DNA of 64,000 bases from assembly GCF_900177425.1 (NCBI RefSeq), contig NZ_LT840184.1, positions 4,530,690 to 4,594,689 of the forward strand, read 5' to 3'. This document shows positions 50,937 to 59,614 of this stretch, one piece after another. Source of the DNA: Paenibacillus uliginis N3/975 (GTDB lineage: Bacteria > Bacillota > Bacilli > Paenibacillales > Paenibacillaceae). The notes below the pieces were generated by a model, which saw only the letters and a program-made list of their open reading frames with translations, had not been told where the DNA came from and did no database searches. The first letter of the stretch is position 1, and every line of letters starts with the position of its first letter. Both the position numbers and the translations under genes were made by a program.

Positions 50937-51055
50937 GCGGTGTTAAGCCGCAAACTTTCTTTGAAACAGGGAATCTTTCATGAGAGGATTCGAGTACGTT
51001 AGCCAAGGTACACGAGCCCGGTGTAGTCGGGATTTCACTGTACCTTGCAGGCTAC
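50937..51055. ncRNA. Strongly structured intergenic region, candidate RNA element
   Basis: Three hairpins in about 120 bases. GCGG/CCGC lies at 50938-50952 and GAATC/GATTC at 50971-50992. The third is a long compound stem in which TAGCC-AAGGTACA (51000-51012) pairs with TGTACCTTG-GGCTA (51039-51055), holding an inner CCCG/CGGG loop. On the minus strand the block ends about 45 bases before the acetyltransferase start (50894). On the plus strand it is a distant leader to the small membrane protein at 51444. I could not match it to a riboswitch class I know. Confidence 0.45.
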
Positions 51056-51114
51056 CATTCCTTTACGCAAAGTAACGAGAGTTGGTTTCCAATATTTATG
51101 AACTCCTCCTTCTT

Positions 51115-51150
51115 CAAGCAAAAAAGACTCCCTGGGCAAGGGAGTCTTCA
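51115..51150 (-). terminator. Terminator hairpin
   Basis: AGACTCCC pairs with GGGAGTCT. On the minus strand TTTTTT follows. It would end a transcript from the small open frame at 51166-51369. Confidence 0.7.
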
Positions 51151-51165
51151 CTGGAGCTCATCTGT

Positions 51166-51369
51166 TCATTTTAAAAAATGTGAACTTGAATCAGGCAACT
51201 TTGTTGTAGTCTGAAATATCAACCTCCAGCCGATTACTGCACCTAAAGTTGCCATCGTAACTTCACTCACGACAAGCCCGGTTCCGCCCGATTTCAAGAG
51301 CTCATTCAGACCGACCGACTTATCAAGAAGATTGTGGAAAATGTTTTGGTATTTTATAAAAATCATCAA
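51166..51369 (-). CDS. Possible small hydrophobic protein
   Basis: 67 residues, with one hydrophobic segment (GTGLVVSEVTMATLGAVIGW). Ribosome site weak (AAAGAGATTG). It ends 16 bases before a minus-strand terminator, which is the main support for it being expressed. No family recognised. It could be the tail of a decayed gene. Confidence 0.3.
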   Translation of the reverse strand: MMIFIKYQNIFHNLLDKSVGLNELLKSGGTGLVVSEVTMATLGAVIGWRLIFQTTTKLPDSSSHFLK

Positions 51370-51443
51370 TCTCTTTTTGAGATCAATCTGGTTATGTGTT
51401 ATGATGAATTGAGAAAGGTTGGATTGAAAGGAGGTGGGACGAA

Positions 51444-51791
51444 ATGGAGCGAATTTACAACGTTTTACGAAATATTACAATGTTTGGAATCATGTTTTTG
51501 ACTGCGTTTGTGCTGTACTTCCCGGTTCAGGATCAATACGTGAACGAGAACATTCAAGGTCGGTCTGTACACGAAACATATACGCATGTGAAGGCATCTG
51601 CTGTTCACAAGACTGCCCCTTCTTCATCCAAGCTGATTGCTGCGGGTAAAATTTTTATTGTCTTGTTTTGTTTTACAAGCCTTCTTATACTCCGTGTCCC
51701 TAGACCTCGACTGCCTTACTTGCCGGTCATCCTTTTACGACTCCGCCTTTTAATTTTATCCCCCATAAAATTCACCTCTACGTTTGTGTGA
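51444..51791 (+). CDS. Small membrane protein ahead of the K+/H+ antiporter genes
   Basis: 115 residues with two hydrophobic segments (ITMFGIMFLTAFVLYFP and KIFIVLFCFTSLLIL) and an Arg/Pro-rich tail. AAAGGAGGTGGG lies before the ATG. In B. subtilis a small gene, khtS, stands first in khtSTU, so this may be its positional counterpart. I cannot confirm sequence relation, so no symbol is given. Confidence 0.55.
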   Translation: MERIYNVLRNITMFGIMFLTAFVLYFPVQDQYVNENIQGRSVHETYTHVKASAVHKTAPSSSKLIAAGKIFIVLFCFTSLLILRVPRPRLPYLPVILLRLRLLILSPIKFTSTFV

Positions 51792-51971
51792 CTTCTATAT
51801 CCTCAGCGCGGTTTATACCTCGCGTTCTATTTACTTTTCTTCTACCCTTATGAGTTTCGTTATTTTTTCAATTTAACAATTTCTTCTTAAAAAATGGCCG
51901 AATACAGCAGGCTTATTTGAGTTCGCCGTTTTATTGACCAAAAAAGTGTATCTTTAGGAGGATTTAATCCA

Positions 51972-52465
51972 TGTATGTACGTGAAAGTGATCTGCCGGGT
52001 ATCGGAAAAAAGTATGTAGTTGAAACTCGTGGGGGAGATAAAGCTGTGATCATCCTGCATGATGATGGCCGACGTGAAATATACCATTTTAATTACGACG
52101 AGCCTGACGAAAGCATCTCCATGATATCAATGGATGATGATGAGGCACGGCAGCTTGCCGCCATCGTGGGCGGTCTAACTTATAAACCTAAAGCGCTTGA
52201 GACCATCGACATGGCTCTGGATGAGCTAATTATAGAATGGTACCGGATCGAACCCCATTACTATGGAATTGGAAAATCCATCGGAGAGCTTGGCGTGCGC
52301 CAGGCATCGGGAGCGACAATCATCGCGATTGTGGAAAGAAATCAGGGGAAACAGATTAACCCCGGTCCTGAAGTAGTCATCAAAGCTGACTCCACACTCG
52401 TTGTTGTTGGCGAACGTCAACAGCAGCGCTTGTTTAAACAAATTTTGCTGAATGGAAGTGGTTGA
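51972..52465 (+). CDS. khtT: K+/H+ antiporter regulatory subunit KhtT
   Basis: 164 residues. The N-terminal half is a small alpha/beta domain (MYVRESDLPGIGKKYVVETR). The C-terminal half is a TrkA-C domain (GIGKSIGELGVRQASGATII, then STLVVVGERQQQRLF), which binds a regulatory nucleotide (c-di-AMP in studied relatives) and gates the KhtU channel. AGGAGG precedes the ATG. KhtU begins four bases after the stop. 51792-51971 holds no other gene. Confidence 0.88.
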
Positions 52466-52469
52466 ATAG

Positions 52470-53711
52470 ATGAATCATCTTGTATTTGAAGTAGGATTAG
52501 CAATTGCTTTAATCGCTTTATCGGGGTTAATTTCTTCCAAACTCCGTTTTTCCGTCATCCCCTTCTATATTCTTATCGGGATGGCGGTTGGACCTCATGC
52601 TATGCAGTGGTGGCATTTTGACTTCCGATTTATCGAAAGTGCCCCGCTGATCGAATTTATGGGACGAATTGGCGTACTGTTCCTTCTGTTTTATCTCGGT
52701 CTGGAGTTTTCGGTCGGTCGCCTTATTAAATCCGGTCGCTCCATTGCCGTTGGTGGAAGCATTTATATCGGTATCAACTTTACACTTGGCCTCCTGATCG
52801 GTTTTATGTCTGGCTTTCCATTGGCCGAAACGCTTATCATTGCCGGTATAACAACCATTTCGTCCAGTGCGATTGTAGCCAAAGTGCTTGTCGATCTTAA
52901 ACGGACTGCGAATTCGGAAACCGAAATGATACTTGGTATTATTATGTTTGAAGATGTATTCCTTGCCGTATATATTTCCATTCTTTCAGGACTTGTATTA
53001 AGCGGATCTTCCTCGCTTGGAGGCGTGCTGTTATCAGCCGTGATCGCACTCGGATTCATGCTGCTAGTGCTTATCATTGGACGCAAGGCAGTTCCCCTGC
53101 TGAATCGCTTGCTGAACATTCGTTCCAACGAATTGTTCTCACTCGTCGTATTCGCGTCACTGTTTCTACTGGCAGGTTTCTCTGAAACTATTCATGTGGC
53201 TGAAGCCATTGGAGCACTCCTCCTGGGACTGGTGCTGGCTGAAACCGATCATAGAGAACGAATTGAGCACCTCATCCTGCCTTTCCGTGATTTCTTTGGG
53301 GCGATTTTCTTCTTCAGCTTCGGATTAACGATTAATCCAATGGAGCTTGGCGGTGCTGTGTGGCTGTCACTCGCTGCAGTAGTCGTAACACTGATTGGTA
53401 ATTACGCAGCAGGTATGCTCGCAGGACGAAGTGCAGGTTTATCTTCCAAAGCCTCTAACAACATTGGTTTGACGATCGTGTCGCGCGGAGAATTCTCGAT
53501 AATATTAGCTAATCTGGGTAAAGCAGGTGGTCTGATGACCATCATTCAACCGTTCGCGGCATTGTATGTGTTAATCCTTGCTATTCTTGGACCTCTTTTA
53601 ACAAAAGAATCCAAGCATGTCTACAATCTGCTGAACCGGGTGTTCAAGTTTAAGGATGCGCAGAAAAAGAAGCCTGATTCTATGGTTTTACATGAGGATG
53701 GTTCGGTTTAA
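52470..53711 (+). CDS. khtU: K+/H+ antiporter membrane subunit KhtU
   Basis: 413 residues, about 12 membrane helices, of the CPA2 monovalent cation:proton antiporter family: FLLFYLGLEFSVGRL, ITTISSSAIVAKVL and TIVSRGEFSIILANLG are the usual motifs. It exports K+ at high K+ or alkaline pH under control of KhtT. It is followed after about 115 bases by a YitT-family gene, probably separate. Confidence 0.9.
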   Translation: MNHLVFEVGLAIALIALSGLISSKLRFSVIPFYILIGMAVGPHAMQWWHFDFRFIESAPLIEFMGRIGVLFLLFYLGLEFSVGRLIKSGRSIAVGGSIYIGINFTLGLLIGFMSGFPLAETLIIAGITTISSSAIVAKVLVDLKRTANSETEMILGIIMFEDVFLAVYISILSGLVLSGSSSLGGVLLSAVIALGFMLLVLIIGRKAVPLLNRLLNIRSNELFSLVVFASLFLLAGFSETIHVAEAIGALLLGLVLAETDHRERIEHLILPFRDFFGAIFFFSFGLTINPMELGGAVWLSLAAVVVTLIGNYAAGMLAGRSAGLSSKASNNIGLTIVSRGEFSIILANLGKAGGLMTIIQPFAALYVLILAILGPLLTKESKHVYNLLNRVFKFKDAQKKKPDSMVLHEDGSV

Positions 53712-53825
53712 TCACTTTCCCACTTCATCATAAGCAAGTAGAAATGATGGTGTAATGGGGTGATTTAACCCGGGACATCGTCTCTCGTCTCCATTTATGT
53801 CAGAAAGGAGGAGTCAGTTAACCAA

Positions 53826-54707
53826 ATGTCAAACCAACCGTTTCTTGCTCCAGACGGTACACCTGGCGATTCATATGTTATTTCACGCCGCAGGCGGTTA
53901 TTTATGGTTATCATCGGAAGCATGATCGCTTCCTTTGGCCTGGATATGTTTCTTGTGCCGAACGGCTTCATCGCCGGAGGCCTTACAGGGATATCAGCCT
54001 TGGCCTATCAAGTAACCGGCCTGCAGACGGGTATGTTTCTTTTTCTGCTCAACCTGCCCTTGGTCATCTTTTTGTTCCGCCAAGCTAACCGGGATCTGGC
54101 ACTCAGGGCTGCTGCAGGACTTACCGTGTTCTCGATCTGTTCCCTTCTGCTCCACCCGCTGCCGCCGCTCATCGAAGGCGGAGCGGCGGCAGCGGGGCTT
54201 GGTGGAATCTTTCTAGGCCTTGGCATTGGCATCGGTATCAAGCATGGGGCAGTACTGGATATGCTGTTGCACATGCCCAAAATACCGCCACCCATTATGG
54301 CGATAATCAACAGCATGCGCCTCTCGGGTGCAGGTATCGTCATCAATGTTCTTATCCTGTCCCTCGCAGGTTTGCTGCTCGGTTTGGAACAGGCTATGTA
54401 TTCTGCTATCGCCTGCTTGATGGCCCTTGAGGCTGCTCGATTAGCGACTTCCGGCTATTCTCTGAAGCGAGAAGTTACCATTCATAGTTCTCACACTCAG
54501 GAAATCCGGAACCGTATAGATATGTTGCTCGGCAGAAAGTCCCTGCCCCTTCATATGACAGAAGGTGTAGACATACATCCCGATCAACAACAGGATCAGC
54601 TGCTTTACCAGATCCATCTGATGGAACTGACCAGGCTGAAATCGCTTGTAAGAATAATAGACCCGGAAGCTTTTATCACCGTGTCACCTTACCGGCGCAA
54701 ACGATAG
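53826..54707 (+). CDS. YitT-family membrane protein with DUF2179 C-terminus
   Basis: 293 residues. It has about five membrane helices (IGSMIASFGLDMFLVPNGF, the GGLTGIS motif of the family, GIFLGLGIGIGIKHGAVLD) and a cytoplasmic C-terminal domain of about 90 residues ending HLMELTRLKSLVRIIDPEAF, as in DUF2179. Function unknown in the family; some members are spore-associated. The ribosome site AAAGGAGGAG lies about 12 bases before the ATG. Confidence 0.85.
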   Translation: MSNQPFLAPDGTPGDSYVISRRRRLFMVIIGSMIASFGLDMFLVPNGFIAGGLTGISALAYQVTGLQTGMFLFLLNLPLVIFLFRQANRDLALRAAAGLTVFSICSLLLHPLPPLIEGGAAAAGLGGIFLGLGIGIGIKHGAVLDMLLHMPKIPPPIMAIINSMRLSGAGIVINVLILSLAGLLLGLEQAMYSAIACLMALEAARLATSGYSLKREVTIHSSHTQEIRNRIDMLLGRKSLPLHMTEGVDIHPDQQQDQLLYQIHLMELTRLKSLVRIIDPEAFITVSPYRRKR

Positions 54708-54710
54708 AAA

Positions 54711-54756
54711 GGAGCTGCTCCATAAGTCATCGAATACTTATGGGCGGCTCCTTTTC
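54711..54756 (+). terminator. Terminator after the YitT-family gene
   Basis: GGAGCTGCTCCATAAGT pairs with ACTTATGGGCGGCTCC, followed by TTTTCTTG. Confidence 0.85.
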
Positions 54757-54847
54757 TTGTTTGTTGGAAGTTTTTCTTTCTATTAAATTCTAACGAAATA
54801 ATAGTCATATTTTTACGATACTTATACATTTTCTAGAATGGTCAGGT

Positions 54848-55735
54848 TTACGGGGTATGAGACGTATCAGAAACTTTCGTAGAATAAATATGCGTTGGTA
54901 CAATGTCCGGATAATCCGTAATTATTCCATCAACCCCTGCCTGCAGAAGCGGCGGAATTTCCAGCAAATGCTGTACGTCCCAGACAAACACCTTCATACC
55001 TGCATTATGAATTTTTCGGATCTTCTCTTCATTTACGGCAGCCATCGAAGGGTTCACGTAATTGGCAAAAGGGGCAAACTCCCGTATTCGTTCATCCGTC
55101 AGCTCCAATGGATTGGATACCAACACAGCGAGAGGAATGTCCGGTAGAATCTTATGAAACCGCTGAAGTGATGCGATGTGAAAAGACTGAACAATAAGTT
55201 CTGGATGCTTTCCAGAGAATTTATCCAGTCCGTGCTTCCGTATAAGATCCGCTGTCTTTTGTTCAATGCCTGGATTGGCTGCATGTGACTTCATCTCGAT
55301 CAAAAGCGGCATTTTTCCGCCAAATCTCCTCAGTACCTCGTCCAACGTCGGTATCCTTTGTCCCTTAAACCTGGAGTCATACCAAGAACCCGCGTCCAGC
55401 TTCTGAAGCTGATTCAACGTCATTTTGTGTACCTTGCCCTTACCAGTACTTGTTCGGTTCACTTTAGTATCATGAATAACGACCACATGACGGTCGCTGC
55501 TCAGCTGCACATCCAGCTCAATCATATCGGCACCCATGTTGCTTGCATGTTCGAATGCAGCCATCGTGTTTTCCGGTGCATAGCCAGATGTTCCCCGGTG
55601 GGCGATTCGGAGTACATTATGCCGTTCCATCAACCATTTATTAGGTGTACTTTTTTCCAAGGATGCGTATGCGCTACAGACAGATAGACTTAAGCTGACC
55701 GCTGCCACAATGACAGACCATGATCCTATCTTCAA
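54848..55735 (-). CDS. Secreted glycerophosphodiester phosphodiesterase
   Basis: 295 residues. A signal peptide (MKIGSWSVIVAAVSLSLSVC to about residue 24) is followed by the GDPD TIM barrel: RIAHRGTSGYAPENT (two catalytic residues), GADMIELDVQLS and VVVIHDTKVNRTS, and near the end VDGIITDYPD. It releases glycerol-3-phosphate from phospholipid or teichoic-acid turnover outside the cell. It is a single gene facing the YitT gene. Confidence 0.9.
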   Translation of the reverse strand: MKIGSWSVIVAAVSLSLSVCSAYASLEKSTPNKWLMERHNVLRIAHRGTSGYAPENTMAAFEHASNMGADMIELDVQLSSDRHVVVIHDTKVNRTSTGKGKVHKMTLNQLQKLDAGSWYDSRFKGQRIPTLDEVLRRFGGKMPLLIEMKSHAANPGIEQKTADLIRKHGLDKFSGKHPELIVQSFHIASLQRFHKILPDIPLAVLVSNPLELTDERIREFAPFANYVNPSMAAVNEEKIRKIHNAGMKVFVWDVQHLLEIPPLLQAGVDGIITDYPDIVPTHIYSTKVSDTSHTP

Positions 55736-55922
55736 TAATGTTCATCCTTCCGTCAGGAATAGCCTCTAGGTCCTTTTGTTAGTAAGCTATAGCTTTCCCG
55801 AAGTCAGGTATTCCATGAGAGTTTATGTCATCACCAACAACAAAATTATACAAAGGTCAGCTGATAAGCAATTTATCCGTAATCAGATAATTCCCTGAAT
55901 ACATATTAAATATATGAATATT

Positions 55923-56002
55923 ATGTTCGTTTTATATCTAATGACTTGCAATATGAACGTAAATGGAGTAATTTGTACTTATATGAACGTGATTTGTTCA
56001 TG
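55923..56002 (+). promoter_or_regulatory. Operator repeats and promoter of the kdu operon
   Basis: Three related sites with an ATATGAACGT core stand at 55923-55937 (inverted), 55951-55964 and 55981-56002. The last is a palindrome TGAAC-7-GTTCA. A TTGCAA box (55946-55951), a 17-base gap and TAATTT (55969-55974) make a likely promoter lying among them. They are likely the binding sites of the DeoR-type regulator encoded inside the operon. Confidence 0.65.
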
Positions 56003-56030
56003 ACTACATGGTTGAAGGAGATAATACAAT

Positions 56031-56864
56031 ATGGAAAGACGTTACGCTTCACATCCTAATGAGGTCAAACAATTCGACACTGACCGGCTCCGTAAAGAAT
56101 TTCATATCCCTACTCTATTTACCCCTGACAAGCTGGAACTGGTTCTCTCCCACGAGGATCGTCTCATTGTTGGTGGTGCCAATCCTGTAAATAAAGAAGT
56201 TAAGCTCGAAACGGATCTTAAAGAATTAGGTGTTTCCTACTTTCTGGAGCGCCGTGAGCTTGGAATTATCAACGTAGGTGGACAAGGATCTGTTGTTGTA
56301 GACGGAACGGAATATAAGCTGGATAATAAGGAATGCCTGTATGTTAGCATGGGCACCAAAGAAGTTATTTTTAAAAGCACTGATGCCAAGCAACCGGCCA
56401 AATTCTATTTAAACTCTGCACCAGCCCATAAAGAATTTCCTACTGCAAAAGCTACACTTGAAGAAGTTGATTCCAGTGCGCTTGGCGATATCAAAAATTC
56501 AAACGACCGCGTCATTTACCGTTTCATTCATCAGAATGGCATCCAAAGCGCACAGCTTGTAATGGGAATGACCTTGCTAAAAACAGGAAACATGTGGAAC
56601 ACAATGCCAGCTCATACTCATCCACGCCGTATGGAGGCGTATTTGTACTTTGATCTGCCGGAAGATGCTGTCGTATTCCATCTGATGGGTGAACCATCAG
56701 AAACTCGCCACATCGTCATGAGAAATGAGCAAGCGGTTATTTCACCGAGCTGGTCTATCCATAGCGGCGTCGGAACTAGCAATTATACATTTATTTGGGG
56801 AATGGCTGGCGATAACAAAAAGTATGATGATATGGACCCAGTCTCCATGAAAGAATTAAAATAA
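56031..56864 (+). CDS. kduI: 5-dehydro-4-deoxy-D-glucuronate isomerase
   Basis: 277 residues, matching KduI in length and order: MERRYASHPNEVKQFDTDRL, then the metal-binding HTHPRRMEAYLYF near 198-210, and PSWSIHSGVGTSNYTF. It converts the unsaturated uronate monomer from pectin or hyaluronan breakdown to 2,5-diketo-3-deoxygluconate, the substrate of KduD. GAAGGAG lies before the ATG. First gene of the operon, behind the operator repeats. Confidence 0.95.
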   Translation: MERRYASHPNEVKQFDTDRLRKEFHIPTLFTPDKLELVLSHEDRLIVGGANPVNKEVKLETDLKELGVSYFLERRELGIINVGGQGSVVVDGTEYKLDNKECLYVSMGTKEVIFKSTDAKQPAKFYLNSAPAHKEFPTAKATLEEVDSSALGDIKNSNDRVIYRFIHQNGIQSAQLVMGMTLLKTGNMWNTMPAHTHPRRMEAYLYFDLPEDAVVFHLMGEPSETRHIVMRNEQAVISPSWSIHSGVGTSNYTFIWGMAGDNKKYDDMDPVSMKELK

Positions 56865-56897
56865 GAGTAATCCTCAAACGGAAGAGTTGAAAATGAA

Positions 56898-57656
56898 ATG
56901 AACCCTATAAGACGATACGAAAACATAATGGAGCTGCTGCTGACCCATAAGGAAGTCACGGTGGCGGAACTAAGCGAGAAGCTGCAGGTTACCGGGAAGA
57001 CGATTCGCGAGGATCTGACGAAGCTGGAGGAACAAGGGCTGATTGTCCGGATTCATGGCGGAGCGATGCTTGCCCAAAAAGATCAATTCGGCATACTTCC
57101 ATCAAAAGAACCGCTGACCAAACACGCAGATGAGAAAAGCGAGATTGCCGAATTGGCACTGCTTCATATACAGCCTGATGATATCATTGCTCTCGATGGC
57201 GGTAGCACGACGCTTGAAATTGCACGCAGGCTGGCCAATGAGCCATTGACGGTAATCACCAACGATGTTTATATCATCAGCGAGTTGGCGCCCAAAAATA
57301 ATATCCGCCTCGTCGTTCCCGGTGGTTACCGTGTTCGAAACATGCTTGCCGGACCCGAGTCGGTAGATTATGTAAAGCAGTTAAATATTCAGAAAGCTTT
57401 CGTATCGGCCACAGGGGTGCATTTGGAACATGGCCTTTCCATTTATACAGGAGATTTGATCGATTTTAAAAAAGCGTTGGTCAGTACTTCGCGAGAGGTG
57501 TTTGCAGTAGCGCATCATCAAAAGTTCGGACAAACGGCGCTACGTACTTTTGCCGCATTAGATGAATTAACATCGATTATTACGGATCAGGGACTTCCGG
57601 CCGAAACGGCCAGGCTGTTCCGCAATGCCGGCATCTCCATTGAAATGCCAAATTAA
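56898..57656 (+). CDS. DeoR-family transcriptional repressor of the kdu operon
   Basis: 252 residues. An N-terminal DeoR helix-turn-helix (NIMELLLTHKEVTVAELSEK, then TIREDLTKLEEQG) is followed by the sugar-phosphate-binding DeoR C-terminal domain (ALDGGSTTLEIARRL, TNDVYIISEL). It is encoded between kduI and kduD, so it most likely controls them at the repeats before kduI, with a sugar acid phosphate as inducer. Confidence 0.92.
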   Translation: MNPIRRYENIMELLLTHKEVTVAELSEKLQVTGKTIREDLTKLEEQGLIVRIHGGAMLAQKDQFGILPSKEPLTKHADEKSEIAELALLHIQPDDIIALDGGSTTLEIARRLANEPLTVITNDVYIISELAPKNNIRLVVPGGYRVRNMLAGPESVDYVKQLNIQKAFVSATGVHLEHGLSIYTGDLIDFKKALVSTSREVFAVAHHQKFGQTALRTFAALDELTSIITDQGLPAETARLFRNAGISIEMPN

Positions 57657-57707
57657 TGCTTAAACACAAAACCTTACACTGTTTAATAAAAAGGAGTGTT
57701 TCCCATC

Positions 57708-58460
57708 ATGAACAGCTTTGACTTAACAGGCAAAACCGCATTGGTTACCGGAGCTGCCCGCGGGCTTGGTCAAGGTATTGCTACTGCTCTTGCCGCTGCA
57801 GGTGCAGATGTTGTTGCCGTATCCTACAGTTCGAGTGAAGAAACCTTACAAATCGTCCGGTCACATGGCAGACAAGGTGATGATATTATAGTTGACCTGA
57901 GTGATCATTCCAAGCTTCAGGAAACTTTTGATCAGGCACTTAAGCTTACAGGACATATTGATATTCTCGTTAATAACGCCGGCATCATTCGCCGGACACC
58001 GGCAAAAGATCATAGTGCTCAAGATTGGTTCGATGTTATTGACCTCAATCTGAACAGCGTATTTCTTCTGTCACAAATCGTCGGAAACCACATGATTGCC
58101 CGAGGCAGCGGAAAGATTATTAATATTTGCTCGATGCTATCTTATCAAGGTGGAATCAATGTACCGGGATATACTGCAAGTAAACACGGGGTTGCAGGTC
58201 TTACTAAAGCATTTGCTAACGAGTGGGCTGCAAGCGGTGTTCAAGTTAACGGTATCGCTCCAGGTTACATCGAAACCGAAAACACAGCGCCTATACGCCA
58301 AGATCCGGAACGGACACAGTCGATCACAGACCGTATTCCGGCTGGTCGATGGGGCACGCCGAAGGATATCGGAGGTCCTGCTGTCTTCCTGGCTTCTTCC
58401 GCATCCGATTACATAAACGGTCACGTCCTATGTGTCGATGGTGGCTGGATGGCCAGATAA
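57708..58460 (+). CDS. kduD: 2-deoxy-D-gluconate 3-dehydrogenase / KduD
   Basis: 250 residues, a short-chain dehydrogenase. NAD-binding TGAARGLGQG lies near the N-terminus, then NNAGIIRRTPA, the catalytic Ser in ICSMLSYQGG and YTASKHG (Tyr, Lys), ending HVLCVDGGWMAR. It reduces 2,5-diketo-3-deoxygluconate to KDG, the next step after KduI. I chose the ATG at 57708, with AAGGAG upstream; the GTG at 57696 overlaps that site. Confidence 0.93.
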   Translation: MNSFDLTGKTALVTGAARGLGQGIATALAAAGADVVAVSYSSSEETLQIVRSHGRQGDDIIVDLSDHSKLQETFDQALKLTGHIDILVNNAGIIRRTPAKDHSAQDWFDVIDLNLNSVFLLSQIVGNHMIARGSGKIINICSMLSYQGGINVPGYTASKHGVAGLTKAFANEWAASGVQVNGIAPGYIETENTAPIRQDPERTQSITDRIPAGRWGTPKDIGGPAVFLASSASDYINGHVLCVDGGWMAR

Positions 58461-58545
58461 CCATTTCGGAAACCAGCATCCTTATATTTAAATAGTAATC
58501 ATCTTATTCTTAAAAAATCCATCATCAATTATGTGACTTCATCTT

Positions 58546-58592
58546 AAAGCTTAATCCGCCCCGGTCTTCCGGCGCAGATTAAGCTTTTTTTG
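58546..58592 (+). terminator. Terminator of the kdu operon
   Basis: AAAGCTTAATC pairs with GATTAAGCTTT, followed by T run, about 85 bases after the kduD stop. Confidence 0.85.
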
Positions 58593-58688
58593 TTATGGGT
58601 TCCCCTCGATAGAACGAATACATCGCGATGTTTAGGATAACCTAATCCTTAACTATGGATCGGACTCAATCTGGAAAGGATGGATGAA

Positions 58689-59543
58689 ATGGGTGGACGA
58701 CATTATTCCATAAAAACATTGCTGGTTGTGATTATTCTATTGCTTGCACTTCCGGGGTGCGGTCAGAAAAGTTACGACAGAGTTCCAACCCCAAATATGG
58801 GTGTAGATCCGCTTCGGGTTAAAACCGGAGGCCTCCTGCAAAACGCAGCATTACGAGACACACTTCGTATCGGGACAGAAGGCAATTATCCCCCATTCAG
58901 CTATCATGGAACGGGCGGGCGGTTGACCGGCTTCGATGTCGAGATCGCTGAGGAAGTTGCCAGACACATGGAGATGAAAGCCGTCTTTGTGGAAGCTGAA
59001 TGGAAGGACCTGCTATCGGGTTTAATAGAAGGGAAATATGACACCGTTTTTAACGAAGTAGCCGACAACAAGAACCGTCGTGCCTTATATGATTTCTCTA
59101 ATGCGTATATGACCTCTACTCCAGTTCTGGTAGTGCGATCGAATGAGAAGAAAATCCGAACCTTCACTGATCTGAAGGGAAAGACGGCCGCCGTTGAAGC
59201 GGTCGGTGAGTATCAGCAGATCGCAGCCAAATATCAATCAAAAGCAGTAGTAACAAAAGATTTTACAGAGGCAGCTAACCTGCTTGTGAATCGTAAAGTG
59301 GATGCCGTTCTCACGGATAGTTTATCTATATTAAACCTGCGCCAGCAAACCCCGGATTTGCCTGTGAAGACGGCTGATTCCCTGAACTATGTTAACCAGG
59401 TGTGTGCTGTCTTTGTGAAAGGAAACTCCGACCTTGTGGCTGCGGTAGATAACGCGCTGGAGACCATGCAGGCGGATGGTAGCTACTTGACTATATGGAA
59501 GAAATATTTCGGTGATTCTCCGTCAACACAAAGGAATTATTGA
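58689..59543 (+). CDS. Amino-acid ABC transporter substrate-binding lipoprotein
   Basis: 284 residues. A lipoprotein signal ends in LALPGCGQK. The family-3 solute-binding fold has LRIGTEGNYPPFSYHG, TGFDVEIAEEVARHM and GKTAAVEAVGEYQQIAAKY. It captures an amino acid or small peptide outside the cell; the permease and ATPase are not adjacent. AAAGGATGG supports the ATG at 58689; the ATG at 58680 overlaps that site. Confidence 0.9.
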   Translation: MGGRHYSIKTLLVVIILLLALPGCGQKSYDRVPTPNMGVDPLRVKTGGLLQNAALRDTLRIGTEGNYPPFSYHGTGGRLTGFDVEIAEEVARHMEMKAVFVEAEWKDLLSGLIEGKYDTVFNEVADNKNRRALYDFSNAYMTSTPVLVVRSNEKKIRTFTDLKGKTAAVEAVGEYQQIAAKYQSKAVVTKDFTEAANLLVNRKVDAVLTDSLSILNLRQQTPDLPVKTADSLNYVNQVCAVFVKGNSDLVAAVDNALETMQADGSYLTIWKKYFGDSPSTQRNY

Positions 59544-59567
59544 CCGTGAGAAATAGGTCTCAGCAAT

Positions 59568-59596
59568 AAAAAGCCCTCCGGTTTATTCCGGAGGGC
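59568..59596 (-). terminator. Terminator of rplY
   Basis: AGCCCTCCGG pairs with CCGGAGGGCT. On the minus strand TTTTTA follows, 19 bases after the L25 stop. The plus strand lacks a T run. Confidence 0.8.
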
Positions 59597-59614
59597 TGAA
59601 TTATAAGTCCGTTT

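Noticed and set aside
51010..51045. FMN riboswitch, because of GTGAAATCCCGACT on the minus strand
   Set aside because: Only this short stretch resembles the FMN element; the remaining conserved stems and any riboflavin gene are missing.
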